64,000 nucleotides of DNA from positions 27,617 through 91,616 of the forward strand of contig CABIKM010000014.1 in assembly GCA_902196205.1 (NCBI GenBank). The letters run 5' to 3'. Shown piece after piece: positions 34,848 to 42,701 of the stretch. Position 1 is the first letter of the stretch; each line of letters begins with the position of its first letter. The notes under the pieces are model-generated. The model had not been told where the DNA came from and searched no databases. It saw nothing but the letters and a program-made list of their open reading frames with translations. This stretch comes from Candidatus Methylomirabilis lanthanidiphila (GTDB lineage: Bacteria; Methylomirabilota; Methylomirabilia; Methylomirabilales; Methylomirabilaceae). The position numbers and the translations under genes were made by a program.

Positions 34848-36338
34848 CTACACGTCGGCGCTCAGACCTTGCGCCATTTTGATTTCGTGGCTGTAACCGA
34901 CGGTCCACGCCACCTTGTGCGTGACAAGATCCAGCAACGGCCAGGATGCCGGGACGCCTGTGCCGCTCTTCTTCAGTCCGCCGAACGGCAGATGTACCTC
35001 TGCCCCGATGGTAGGCAGATTCCAATAGCCGACACCAAACTCGCACTCCTCTCGAAGACGACGGGCGATCCGGTAATCTTCGGTAAACACAGAGCAGGCC
35101 AAGCCGTACTCCACATCGTTGTGGATAGTCACGGCCTCTTCCAGCGTTCGGAAGGGGATCAGGGCGACATGGGGTCCAAAGACCTCCTCGTGGAGCACCC
35201 TGGCATCCTTTCGATGCGCCATGCGATAGATGAAGGGGCTGAAGAAGTAGCCCTGCCGATGGGCGCCTTCCTCCAGGCGCCCGCCGTCCAGCAATACCTG
35301 CGCCCCCTCCTGCTTTGCCAGCAGGTTATAGAAGTCGACCTTCTTCATCGCCGACTCGCTGATGAGCGGCCCCATGAAGACCTGAGGGTCGAGGGGATCG
35401 CCGATGACGATCCGCCGCGCCATAGCGACAAAGGCCGCTGCAAACTCCTCCATCCGACTCTCATGGACAAGGAGTCGAGAGGCCGACGTGCAGCGCTGCC
35501 CCGTCGTCTTGAAGGCGCTCAATATCGCTGCTCGGACGGCCAGATCAAGATCGGCATCCTGACAGATGATCATCGCATTCTTCCCGCCCATCTCGCAGGC
35601 GTACATCTTTCGATAGTCCTTAACGCACGCCTCCTTGATCCGTGATCCCACGTCGTAGGAACCGGTGAAGAGCACCACCTCGACATCGGGATGGGTCACC
35701 ATGGGCCACCCCGCATCCTCTCCCGTACCGTGAACGAGATTCAAGACGCCTGGAGGCAGCTCGGCCCGCTCAAAGCACTCCACGATCTTCTCCCCTACCA
35801 ACGGGGTATTGCCGGACGGTTTGAAGACCACCGTGTTCCCTTCGAGCAGGGCCGGCGTGATCAGCCAGATGGGAATCGCAAAAGGGAAATTCCAGGGGCT
35901 GATCACCGCCACAACCCCTTTCGGCTTGCGGAACATGTAGGCATCTTTCTCGGCGATCTCCGAGGGGACGACCTGACCGGAAGACAGCCGCGCGTGGCCG
36001 AACATATACTGCGCCATATGAATCCCTTCGACCACATCGGCTTTTGCCTCGTTATACGCCTTGCCGGCCTCCGATGCTACGAGACGGGTGATCTCGTCAG
36101 TCTGAGCCTTGATCGCCTCAACGAAGCGATCCAGATACTCCCCTCTTTTCACCCTAGACAGCCCGCGCCAGTAGGGGAATGCCGTCTTGGCGGCCGCGAC
36201 CGCCTGCTCCGCATCCTCCCGATTCGACAGGGCCACGGCGCCCAGTACCTGATCGAACCTGGCAGGATTGCGACTTTCAAACCTGGCCCCTCCGACCGCC
36301 TCCACCCAGCTCCCTGCGATATAATTCTTCCCGTTCAT
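34848..36338 (-). CDS. NAD(P)-dependent aldehyde dehydrogenase
   Basis: GGAGGTGG precedes the ATG at 36338. 496 residues with all ALDH landmarks: VISPWNFPFAIPIWLITPAL, cofactor loop VLFTGSYDVGSRI, catalytic Glu in CEMGGKNAMII, catalytic Cys in TTGQRCTSASRLLVH, and HEEVFGPHVALIPF. The region around the active site resembles glutamate/aminoadipate semialdehyde dehydrogenases (AMASADH or P5C dehydrogenase types). First gene of the four-gene operon; the next start is only two bases after its stop. Substrate inferred from neighbours: glutamate 5-semialdehyde. Family certain, substrate not. Confidence 0.9.
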   Translation of the reverse strand: MNGKNYIAGSWVEAVGGARFESRNPARFDQVLGAVALSNREDAEQAVAAAKTAFPYWRGLSRVKRGEYLDRFVEAIKAQTDEITRLVASEAGKAYNEAKADVVEGIHMAQYMFGHARLSSGQVVPSEIAEKDAYMFRKPKGVVAVISPWNFPFAIPIWLITPALLEGNTVVFKPSGNTPLVGEKIVECFERAELPPGVLNLVHGTGEDAGWPMVTHPDVEVVLFTGSYDVGSRIKEACVKDYRKMYACEMGGKNAMIICQDADLDLAVRAAILSAFKTTGQRCTSASRLLVHESRMEEFAAAFVAMARRIVIGDPLDPQVFMGPLISESAMKKVDFYNLLAKQEGAQVLLDGGRLEEGAHRQGYFFSPFIYRMAHRKDARVLHEEVFGPHVALIPFRTLEEAVTIHNDVEYGLACSVFTEDYRIARRLREECEFGVGYWNLPTIGAEVHLPFGGLKKSGTGVPASWPLLDLVTHKVAWTVGYSHEIKMAQGLSADV

Positions 36339-36542
36339 CGGTCCACCTCCTGCAAACGATAAGAGCAGGTCGCCCCCTGGCTTCCTGCTCTCGATATTGC
36401 ATTGGGTTTCACCCCCACAGTCGTGGACTACACCTTGACTCTGCCCACCACCCGATCCCGTCACCCCCAGAGACAGTTAAGAACCAATACGCACACTCAT
36501 AATTTAGCGCGAAGTATAAACGAGAACAAGCGGTTTCCCCTC

Positions 36543-36770
36543 TTATGCCGCGGTCTTCTCCAGTCGCTCTGCGATCCAGAGTTTAATGATGGACTGGCGG
36601 GTCACGCCGAGCCGCTTGGCTTCCCTGTCGAGAGATTCGAGCATCCAGGCGGGAAAATCAACATTAACTCGCTTTGGTTCCCTGCCGGGTCGCGTGGCTC
36701 GCGACAGATCAAGGTGGGAGGTGATATCCTGGCCGGCGTCGAACTTCTTATCAAAGTCTTTCGCTTTCAT
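36543..36770 (-). CDS. brnA: BrnA-type antitoxin
   Basis: A 75-residue protein ending in a ribbon-helix-helix DNA-binding part: REPKRVNVDFPAWMLESLDR, then AKRLGVTRQSIIKLWIAERL. This is the BrnA pattern (W-MLE-LD-EA-RLG-TRQ--IK-W). The N-terminal part (FDKKFDAGQDITSHLDLS) would bind the toxin. Its start overlaps the end of the brnT frame by 20 bases, as is normal for this pair. Antitoxins of this type repress their own promoter; a palindrome lies ahead of brnT. Confidence 0.88.
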   Translation of the reverse strand: MKAKDFDKKFDAGQDITSHLDLSRATRPGREPKRVNVDFPAWMLESLDREAKRLGVTRQSIIKLWIAERLEKTAA

Positions 36771-37021
36771 AGAGATCGATCTCTTCCTGCCGGGAGCGAC
36801 GAATCGAGATAATGCGGATGGTGTCGCCTCGATAGGTGATCACGGCAGACCAATGAGTGTTTCCAATTGTGCCCACTGTGAGAAACCGGATCTCATCCTC
36901 CGTACGGGCTGGGATTTCGATCCGCTTGTCGTCCTGCCAGAGCTCTTGCGCTTCGACGAAATCAATGCCGTGTTTGTGTTTTATTGGCCTCACTCTTGCG
37001 CTGATCAAAGTCGAACGCCAT
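36751..37021 (-). pseudogene. brnT: BrnT-type toxin with a frameshift near its N-terminus
   Basis: The downstream frame reads KHGIDFVEAQELWQDDKRIE, then DEIRFLTVGTIGNTHWSAVI and RIISIRRSRQEEIDLYE, which is BrnT, a RelE-fold ribonuclease. The family normally begins with F-FD--KS--N--KHGIDF. That N-terminus (MAFDFDQRKSEANKT) is encoded from ATG 37021 in a different frame, which stops five codons later. Around 36977-36983 the sequence AATAAAACACAAACACGG has one base too many to join both parts. So either the toxin is inactivated, or it is read from a TTG start at 37008, or a frameshift is used, or the sequence has an error. BrnA stays intact. Confidence 0.8.
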
Positions 37022-37024
37022 CAC

Positions 37025-37060
37025 GGTATAACAACTATACCCTTTCTCAGCCACTGTCAA
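37025..37060 (-). promoter_or_regulatory. brnTA promoter with palindromic operator
   Basis: On the minus strand TTGACA (37055-37060) and TATAGT (37034-37039) are 15 bases apart. A perfect inverted repeat GGTATA-ACAAC-TATACC (37025-37041) overlaps the -10 box and ends three bases before the ATG at 37021, as expected for a BrnA autorepression site. Confidence 0.65.
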
Positions 37061-37081
37061 GTGCCGGGACAGCATAGTTCC

Positions 37082-37110
37082 TTGACGTATGATCAGGAAC
37101 AGATTAGATT
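37082..37110 (+). promoter_or_regulatory. Putative promoter of the 37.2-40.2 kb operon
   Basis: TTGACG (37082-37087), 17 bases, TAGATT (37105-37110), about 100 bases before the first ATG of the cluster. It is divergent from the brnTA promoter. Confidence 0.5.
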
Positions 37111-37208
37111 ACAAGTAGCTGTAAAGGCAAGGACTTATACTCTCTTGCCTGATCCCTGATAGTCCGCTGATTACGATACTTGTACCTCCCCATGTCGGAG
37201 AGGGCGCC

Positions 37209-38018
37209 ATGCAGAGCGATGTCCGGCACAAGCGATTTGATGCCTTTTGGAAGAGGATCGAACTGAAGGTCCACCGGCATCCAGCGATCAGGAACAACAG
37301 GTTCTGCACCTGGTTCAGCCGCGGGGAAGCCAACACCGCTCAAGTCGTCCATTTCCTCGAGCAGTTCGCAGTCTTTTCCAGGCATTTTGTCCCGATACAA
37401 GCCAAGCGGGTCGCCCGCTCGACCAACCTTGCAAGCGAAAAGCTGGCGCGCCACATCCTGGTCAATGAATGCGGCGTAAGACTTGGCTCGGACAAGAGTC
37501 CGGAAAACCAGACGTTCAGAACGGAGTGGGCCCATATCGAGTGGTTGCGCGAGACGTGCGCGCCCCTCAAACTGGATCCGGAACGGTTGGGCAACTGGAG
37601 AACCGCGACCCCACCGACACGGCGCTTTCTGATTGATCTCGAGAAGGTATATGGAAGCCTCGATTGGCGGATTGCTACGGGCGCCAGCTACGGAATCGAG
37701 ACGTGGGCGGCGTGGGGCATCGGGAAAGGCGAGGAGGCGGAGTCCACAAATTTCTGGAAGCAACTGATCATCGGACTGAAGGGCTACAATACACAACAGC
37801 GCCTGTCGGTTGGCCTGGAGCCGGTCCCTCTCGGCTTTTTCGAGCATCACTTCGAGCTTGAAACGGGCCATGGGGAGAATGTGTACGGCGAGTTGCTCGA
37901 AACCTTTTCTCACCCCAAGTTCGACGAAGAGAAGTTCGTAGAGGGCGGGCGACGAGCGCTTGACGCCTTGTATGTTTTCTGGGAGGGGCTCAACTCGGTC
38001 AGAAAGGCGCTCGCGTGA
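37209..38018 (+). CDS. Heme-oxygenase-like diiron oxidase (HDO/CADD/PqqC-like)
   Basis: A 269-residue, all-helical, cytoplasmic protein. The features fit the heme-oxygenase-like diiron oxygenases: a helix with LEQFAVFSRHFVPIQ, an ARHILVNECG segment (His and Glu in the family's R-HL--N--EE position), and the C-terminal metal helix FFEHHFELETGHGENVYGEL with His214, Glu218 and His221 spaced as in that group. Relatives include CADD, which makes p-aminobenzoate, and enzymes that cleave or oxidise amino acids. Cofactor-free PqqC/TenA types are the alternative. GGAGAGGGCGCC precedes the ATG. It begins a run of co-oriented genes whose later members look like aromatic ring-cleavage enzymes. Reaction unknown. 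Confidence 0.72.
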   Translation: MQSDVRHKRFDAFWKRIELKVHRHPAIRNNRFCTWFSRGEANTAQVVHFLEQFAVFSRHFVPIQAKRVARSTNLASEKLARHILVNECGVRLGSDKSPENQTFRTEWAHIEWLRETCAPLKLDPERLGNWRTATPPTRRFLIDLEKVYGSLDWRIATGASYGIETWAAWGIGKGEEAESTNFWKQLIIGLKGYNTQQRLSVGLEPVPLGFFEHHFELETGHGENVYGELLETFSHPKFDEEKFVEGGRRALDALYVFWEGLNSVRKALA

Positions 38019-38034
38019 CGAACCGGGGAGCTCT

Positions 38035-38724
38035 ATGAGGATCGCTGAAGGTGTGACGCTCGTATCGCCGACCCTCGACGCAGAGCGCGCGCGCCAGATT
38101 ATCAAGAACGCGGAACCGTTTTTGACCGGACAGCATCTGGCGTACCCCTCGGATCGCGATGGGGCGCAGGTGCATCTCGAGGCCTACTTTGCCACCGAGG
38201 CGATTGTTCAGTGCCCGGAATCTGTGTCATGGCTTGTCGAAGACGTTGTGATATGGATGAGGGCAAAGGACCTCCGGCCCACAGTCATTTTCGCTCCGGG
38301 GACCGAACCGGTTCGGCGCTTCGTGGAGAAGCTTTCAAGGGCCGTCCATGCAATATCTGTCTATCTCGAGACCAAGCCCAGCGGGCGATTCGGCGACACT
38401 ATCGAGGGGAGCATCCCCACCGACGCATCCGTGTTGACGTTCAATCTGACGAGTTTAACCGGCGGTCGGTGTGTCGGATTTCGACTGCCGGACGCCGCCG
38501 CCAGGAACGGCGGTCACGTCGTCGGTACGGGCGCGATTGCCCTTGGGGCCTCATCACTCAACGAGGCGCTGCGACGCAGATTTCCCGACAACCTCTACAT
38601 CGCATTCCACGTTGCCGTCACGAATCACAACCCGGACGCCTGCCCCGCGAATGCGCCCCGGCTGCGTCCCTGGCAAGAGGCGAGCGCCGATATCATCGCT
38701 CGTCTCAGAGGTGAATCGATATGA
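38035..38724 (+). CDS. Phosphoribosyltransferase-like protein lacking the PRPP acidic pair
   Basis: About 229 residues from ATG 38035 (GGGGAG upstream). The order helix, TVIFAPGTEPVRRFVEKLSR, AISVYLET, a flexible part, ASVLTFNLTSLTGGRCVGF, and HVVGTGAIA matches type I phosphoribosyltransferases such as orotate PRTase. Their PRPP loop reads V-L-x-x-D-D-x-x-x-T-G-G-T; here the acidic pair is replaced by Asn-Leu (VLTFNLTSLTGGR). The core Gly-Gly is kept. It may bind a nucleotide or phosphosugar without transferase activity, or act as regulator. The stop overlaps the next start (ATGA). The fold call is by eye and moderate; function unknown. Confidence 0.55.
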   Translation: MRIAEGVTLVSPTLDAERARQIIKNAEPFLTGQHLAYPSDRDGAQVHLEAYFATEAIVQCPESVSWLVEDVVIWMRAKDLRPTVIFAPGTEPVRRFVEKLSRAVHAISVYLETKPSGRFGDTIEGSIPTDASVLTFNLTSLTGGRCVGFRLPDAAARNGGHVVGTGAIALGASSLNEALRRRFPDNLYIAFHVAVTNHNPDACPANAPRLRPWQEASADIIARLRGESI

Positions 38725-39491
38725 CCGCTGCCTCGATGAAGGACGATCTCACCTATCCGGTCCGATTCCTGGACGGCGTCTCGGATGCCAGACACATCAT
38801 CGGCATGGGCAAGAGTTCAGGGCGCAGCGAGGAGGAGATTCAAAGAAGCCTCGAACTTCGGCGGGTCAGGTGGGCGTACTATGCGCTCGCGCTTGGTCGG
38901 CACGAGATCCATGACTCCGGTGAGACGGTGTTCATCCCACGCTCGATCCGGAAAGCGGATTACGAGTTCGAAGTCGCGCTGCTGCTCGATCAGGCCACGA
39001 AGGAAGATTGGACCGAGGACGAGGCGGAGGCGTTTCTGCGGAAGCATGGCCGCGTGACCATCCTGAACGATCTGTCCTGCCGGTGTCTTCAGGGGGAGGA
39101 CGTTCAACTCGGGCTTGGCCCCGCCCGAAGCAAGTCTATCCTCGGCAAGGCGCTGGGACCATGGTTCGTACCGTATGCGGAGTTTGCAAAGCGGAACCCT
39201 CACATCGTCCTGCGGGTGAACGGCGAGGTTCGTTTGGAAGCCCAGGCGTGTACCGACTCGACCTTGTGGACGTTTCCAACAATCGTCGCGTACCTCTCTC
39301 AACAGCCCTTAATTCTCGAAGTCGGAACGCTCATCGGGTCCGGGACGTTCGCCGGAGGCTCTATTGCCGAGACGTCGCGGAAGTATCCCTGGCTGGTAGA
39401 GGGAGATACGGTAGACATTGTGGAGATGGAGGTCGAGGGGATTGGAACCCTGAAAAACAGCTTTGCGCGAAAGGGCTCGGCAAATGGATAA
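38721..39491 (+). CDS. Fumarylacetoacetate hydrolase (FAH)-family protein
   Basis: A 256-residue protein of the FAH superfamily: metal-binding DYEFEVALLL region, SKSILGKALGPWFVPYAEF, RVNGEVRLEAQACTDSTLWT and the C-terminal EVGTLIGSGTFAGGSIAE. Members hydrolyse carbon-carbon bonds of ring-cleavage products or decarboxylate/hydrate small keto acids. In its length it is nearer the small FAHD1/HpcE/MhpD-type enzymes than to true FAH of tyrosine degradation. The start overlaps the PRTase-like stop and its end overlaps the next start, so translation is coupled. The substrate is not known; it may act on a product of the two dioxygenase-like proteins downstream. Confidence 0.83.
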   Translation: MTAASMKDDLTYPVRFLDGVSDARHIIGMGKSSGRSEEEIQRSLELRRVRWAYYALALGRHEIHDSGETVFIPRSIRKADYEFEVALLLDQATKEDWTEDEAEAFLRKHGRVTILNDLSCRCLQGEDVQLGLGPARSKSILGKALGPWFVPYAEFAKRNPHIVLRVNGEVRLEAQACTDSTLWTFPTIVAYLSQQPLILEVGTLIGSGTFAGGSIAETSRKYPWLVEGDTVDIVEMEVEGIGTLKNSFARKGSANG

Positions 39492-40167
39492 GGCGCAGCG
39501 AGGACCAGGCGACCTGAGCGAAGCGGAACGGGATCTCCTCCTGGCAGAACTGTGGGGCACATTCACGTTGAAGCTTGACCACGCGGCGCTTGCGACACAG
39601 AGCCTGCGGGAGACTGCCTATCTGTTCATGCGCGCCCTCCAGGGGGGCCAAGTGACCTACAAGAGCCAAGATATCGCTGATCCTGACGCCCATTCCAGCA
39701 TGAAGACCGTCGCCATCCAGCTCGGCAAGATGCCGGGAGCCGGCTATATCGCGCCGGTGGAAGGCATCAACCGGAATGGCGAGTCGCAGGTCTCGCACAT
39801 CATCACGTGCTGTGGGGAAGGGATCCAACACGTCGCGCTCCGCGTTGAGGGTGGACCGATCGAAGCGTACCGCCGGATCACGGAGCGGCTGGGGGTCCGC
39901 TACACTACCCCTATTCTGTACGATGATCGCAGCCGGCTTTTACAGATGTTCACCGGCTCGCTCTTTCGCTCGCCGAACCCGGCGGCAGGCCCCTTTCTCG
40001 AGCTCAATCAACGCCTCGACCTGTTTGAACGCGATCCCACCCACTTCCACCATGCCACGGTCCAGGCGCTGTATCGGTGCCTGGAGGAACTGCAACAGGC
40101 CGGCAAACCGATCTGGATCCTCGACTTCGATGCTATCCCGCCGGACTGGGACCCGTTCGCAGCATGA
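39485..40167 (+). CDS. Half-length HPPD-like VOC-fold protein
   Basis: Starts at ATG 39485 inside the last codons of the FAH gene; about 227 residues. The second half contains EGIQHVALRVEGGPIEAYRR, YDDRSRLLQMFTGSLF and GPFLELNQRLD, which match the C-terminal half of 4-hydroxyphenylpyruvate dioxygenase (GIQHIAL, LLQIFT, FLEIIQR): one iron-ligand His and the ligand Glu. HPPD has about 350 residues and a second ligand His in the N-terminal half; a candidate here is in ESQVSHIITCCG. So the metal site may be complete in a shorter protein. The oxygenase role is inference. It is the last gene before a MITE-like insert. Confidence 0.7.
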
Positions 40168-40187
40168 AAAGAGCATGGAAGTGCTAA

Positions 40188-40292
40188 GGGGAGTACTTAT
40201 TAAAGTGCACTCTTACAACAACATCTCAAGCGACCTCCCCCTTTGCGAAAGGGGGGGTTCAAGCTATTAAATGCTCTAAGTGTAAGTCCTCC
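40188..40292 (+). mobile_element. MITE-like element, copy 3 (105 bp)
   Basis: Left end GGGGAGTACTTATTAAAGTG; centre CATCTCAAG and CCTCCCCCTTTGCGAAAGGG; right end CTCTAAGTGTAAGTCCTCC, inverted to the left end. It separates the VOC gene from the homogentisate-dioxygenase-like gene and ends 15 bases before the latter's ATG. Noncoding. Confidence 0.7.
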
Positions 40293-40307
40293 TGGTGGAG
40301 CGGCCAC

Positions 40308-41552
40308 ATGATAACGCACGTGCCAAAGATGGTGAATCTGACGCGGACCGAACGGAGGGTTCGAGCCGACTATAAGACCCGCCTCAAGAACTGGCACGGG
40401 AGCGGGCGCCCTCCGAGGGGTCTTTCGAGTTACAAGCTCGAATTCGGTGCGGAATTGCTGCTGGAGCACCCTCCAACCGCCATCGTTGGAAGCGTAACGA
40501 CCGTCCCTGACCATCCCTTATTCAAAGCCTACGGCGAACAGCCAATAAAGGAAGACCGTCCTTTTCAGAGACGAGCCTTTCATGTAGCAGAAAACACCAC
40601 GTCCAATTCTTTCGTCCCTATCCTCACCAGCAACGATATTACCATTCGGGTCTGCAATGGAGACTTCGGAGAAGTCAGGAAATGGCAACTCCCCGCTCGT
40701 CATGCCGACTGCCATGAGCTCTACTTTATCCATCGGGCCCAACACCCCCTCAGTCTTATTACCGATTTCGGGTTGTTCGAAGAAGTTCGAGAGGGCGATT
40801 TCATGTATTTACCACGGGGCGTCACCTATTCATTTCTCCTGACCGGACGGGTGTCCATCCTCCTCTATGAAATCCCGAAACGGCTGTGTCGCCCTTACGA
40901 CTATTGGATGGGAGATCAGCAGCCCTGGCCCTTTTCGCCGGCTGCACCGATTCCGTCGGAGCCGACGCCTCTTGCCGAGCTTCATCCGCCGCTCGGCGGT
41001 GAGGGGGCCACACAGATAGTCGTCAAAAGACGAGGGGGTAGCTCTACGTTGCTGACTTACACAGCGCCGCCTTTCGATGTCGTGGCCTGGGAAGGAGAGG
41101 TGTGGCCCTTCATCCTGCACTTGGACGATCTGGCGGCACTGTCTTCGCCGAACGTTCACCTTGACCCGAAAAAGCTTACGGTCTTTGTGAGCGAGGACGA
41201 AGGTGCGGCAATCCAGGCGTTCCTGCCACGCTGGATCCATAGTCTGCCGTATCACCATCTCAACTGGGTGGATGAGGCGCTCTTCAATCACAAGGGGTAC
41301 GGCGCTCGCCCCGAACTCACCGATGGGTTCATGACGTTACACCCGGCCGGTTTGGCTCATGGCCCTGACCTTCGGACCCTGACTACAACTACTCGGGAAG
41401 ACGCACCCAACCCTCATAACCTGCCATTTCGCGAGGAAGTGGCCGTGATGGTGGAATCCAGATCGCCATTCGTCGTTTCGGAGGACGCGGAAAAGGTAGA
41501 GGTCGAAGGGTATGATCAATCGTGGTATCGCCAATCAATTGAAATACCGTGA
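40308..41552 (+). CDS. Homogentisate 1,2-dioxygenase-like cupin
   Basis: A 414-residue bicupin. The iron site of homogentisate dioxygenase is recognisable: PRWIHSLPYHHLNWVDEALF has His317 and Glu323 with the same spacing as His335/Glu341 of the human enzyme, and MTLHPAGLAHGPD holds His351 in the position of His371. The N-terminal part (RRAFHVAENTTSNSF, then LYFIHRAQHPLSLITDFGLF) is also as in the family. The remaining sequence diverges, so the substrate may be another hydroquinone or dihydroxy-aromatic acid. GGTGGAG precedes the ATG. The MITE-like element directly upstream separates it from the rest of the cluster. Metal site well supported; substrate unknown. Confidence 0.8.
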   Translation: MITHVPKMVNLTRTERRVRADYKTRLKNWHGSGRPPRGLSSYKLEFGAELLLEHPPTAIVGSVTTVPDHPLFKAYGEQPIKEDRPFQRRAFHVAENTTSNSFVPILTSNDITIRVCNGDFGEVRKWQLPARHADCHELYFIHRAQHPLSLITDFGLFEEVREGDFMYLPRGVTYSFLLTGRVSILLYEIPKRLCRPYDYWMGDQQPWPFSPAAPIPSEPTPLAELHPPLGGEGATQIVVKRRGGSSTLLTYTAPPFDVVAWEGEVWPFILHLDDLAALSSPNVHLDPKKLTVFVSEDEGAAIQAFLPRWIHSLPYHHLNWVDEALFNHKGYGARPELTDGFMTLHPAGLAHGPDLRTLTTTTREDAPNPHNLPFREEVAVMVESRSPFVVSEDAEKVEVEGYDQSWYRQSIEIP

Positions 41553-41626
41553 AGGCTTTTTATACCTTGCAGCCACATGTAAATTTCGGTACCCTTCAAA
41601 GCAATCCGACCGACCCTGACAAACAT

Positions 41627-42163
41627 ATGACGGCTTTCTTAAATAAATCGGCGCGATTGATGGTGATGGGGTGTGCGGCGCTGCTGATAGGCGCGGGAGG
41701 GACGACAATGGAATTGAAGAGTCAGGTATTTCAATCTGGTGCGATGATTCCGTCGAACTACACGTGCGATGGGCAGGACGTCTCTCCGCCGCTGAGCTGG
41801 TCGGACCCTCCGGTCGGAACCATAAGCTTTGCCCTCATCTCGGATGATCCCGATGCGCCGATGGGGACGTGGGTCCACTGGGTGATCTGGAATATCCCTG
41901 CGAGCACTCGCGTCCTCGAAGAGAATTTCCCCAAGACGGCCTCACTCCCGAATGGGACCAAGCAGGGAACGACCGACTTTCACCGTGTCGGATATGGCGG
42001 CCCCTGCCCGCCGTCCGGGACTCACCGGTATTTCTTCAAGCTGTACGCGCTCGATACAACACTGAATCTGCCGTCCAGCACGACAAAGAAGGACCTGGAG
42101 CAGGCGATGCAGGGGCACATCCTCGGGCAGACTGAGCTGATGGGCACGTATCGCCGCAGATAA
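41627..42163 (+). CDS. YbhB/YbcL (PEBP) family protein
   Basis: A phosphatidylethanolamine-binding-protein fold: VFQSGAMIPSNYTCDGQDVS, ALISDDPDAPMGTWVHWVIW, YGGPCPPSGTHRYFFKLYAL. Two starts compete. ATG 41627 gives a hydrophobic leader (RLMVMGCAALLIGAGG) suggesting export, but has no ribosome binding site. ATG 41708 (MELKSQVFQSG) has GGGAGGG six bases upstream and gives a cytoplasmic protein of the E. coli YbhB size. I list the longer form. Ligand and role are unknown. It is three bases from the SixA-like gene. Confidence 0.85.
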   Translation: MTAFLNKSARLMVMGCAALLIGAGGTTMELKSQVFQSGAMIPSNYTCDGQDVSPPLSWSDPPVGTISFALISDDPDAPMGTWVHWVIWNIPASTRVLEENFPKTASLPNGTKQGTTDFHRVGYGGPCPPSGTHRYFFKLYALDTTLNLPSSTTKKDLEQAMQGHILGQTELMGTYRRR

Positions 42164-42165
42164 GC

Positions 42166-42648
42166 ATGGCCATAGAGAAGATCGTGTTGCACTACCTCGT
42201 GCGGCATGGTGACGCGAAATCCGAGTTGGAAGACCCGGCCAAGCCGCTCACCGATCAGGGACGCGAGGAGGTTCGTCGTGTGGCCCGGTACGTTGCGTGT
42301 ATCGGCGTTGAGGTGGCCGAGATCCGCCACTCAGATCGGCTCCGAGCCAGGCAGACCGCCGAGATCCTGGCTGAACACCTGATGCCGCGGCTCGGCATCC
42401 GGGAAGCCGAAGGTCTCGCGCCCGGCGCCGAGCCGAACAGAGTCCGTGCGGACTTAGAGGATGCCGATGAGTCGCTGATGCTCGTAGGCCACCTGCCGCA
42501 CCTGAGTCGACTCATTTCGACGCTCGTGCTGGGTAATAGCGAGGTGGAGATCATCCGACCGGGCACGGGGACAATGATCTGTCTTGTCAAAATCGAAAGG
42601 GCCTTTCGGCTGCAGTGGATTCTTACTCCTGATCTGGCTCAGGCGTAG
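42166..42648 (+). CDS. sixA: SixA-type phosphohistidine phosphatase
   Basis: A 160-residue histidine phosphatase with the RHG motif HYLVRHGDAKSELEDPAKPL, the second Arg in EIRHSDRLRARQTAEIL and the second His in LMLVGHLPHLSRL. Length and the D-A-x-x and PL-T-GR pattern match SixA, which removes phosphate from His residues in phosphotransfer or PTS proteins. ATG 42166 directly follows the PEBP stop. In this window the only histidine kinase is at 60-61 kb, so the partner is open. Confidence 0.88.
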   Translation: MAIEKIVLHYLVRHGDAKSELEDPAKPLTDQGREEVRRVARYVACIGVEVAEIRHSDRLRARQTAEILAEHLMPRLGIREAEGLAPGAEPNRVRADLEDADESLMLVGHLPHLSRLISTLVLGNSEVEIIRPGTGTMICLVKIERAFRLQWILTPDLAQA

Positions 42649-42701
42649 GCCATCGGGATGAGCGGTCTAATGAAAGCGCCGGAACCGGCGGCTGGAGGAC
42701 A

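Noticed and set aside
37104..38105. Minus-strand open frame of 333 codons over the HDO-like gene
   Set aside because: The plus strand carries ribosome binding site, family motifs and operon spacing; the minus frame has none.
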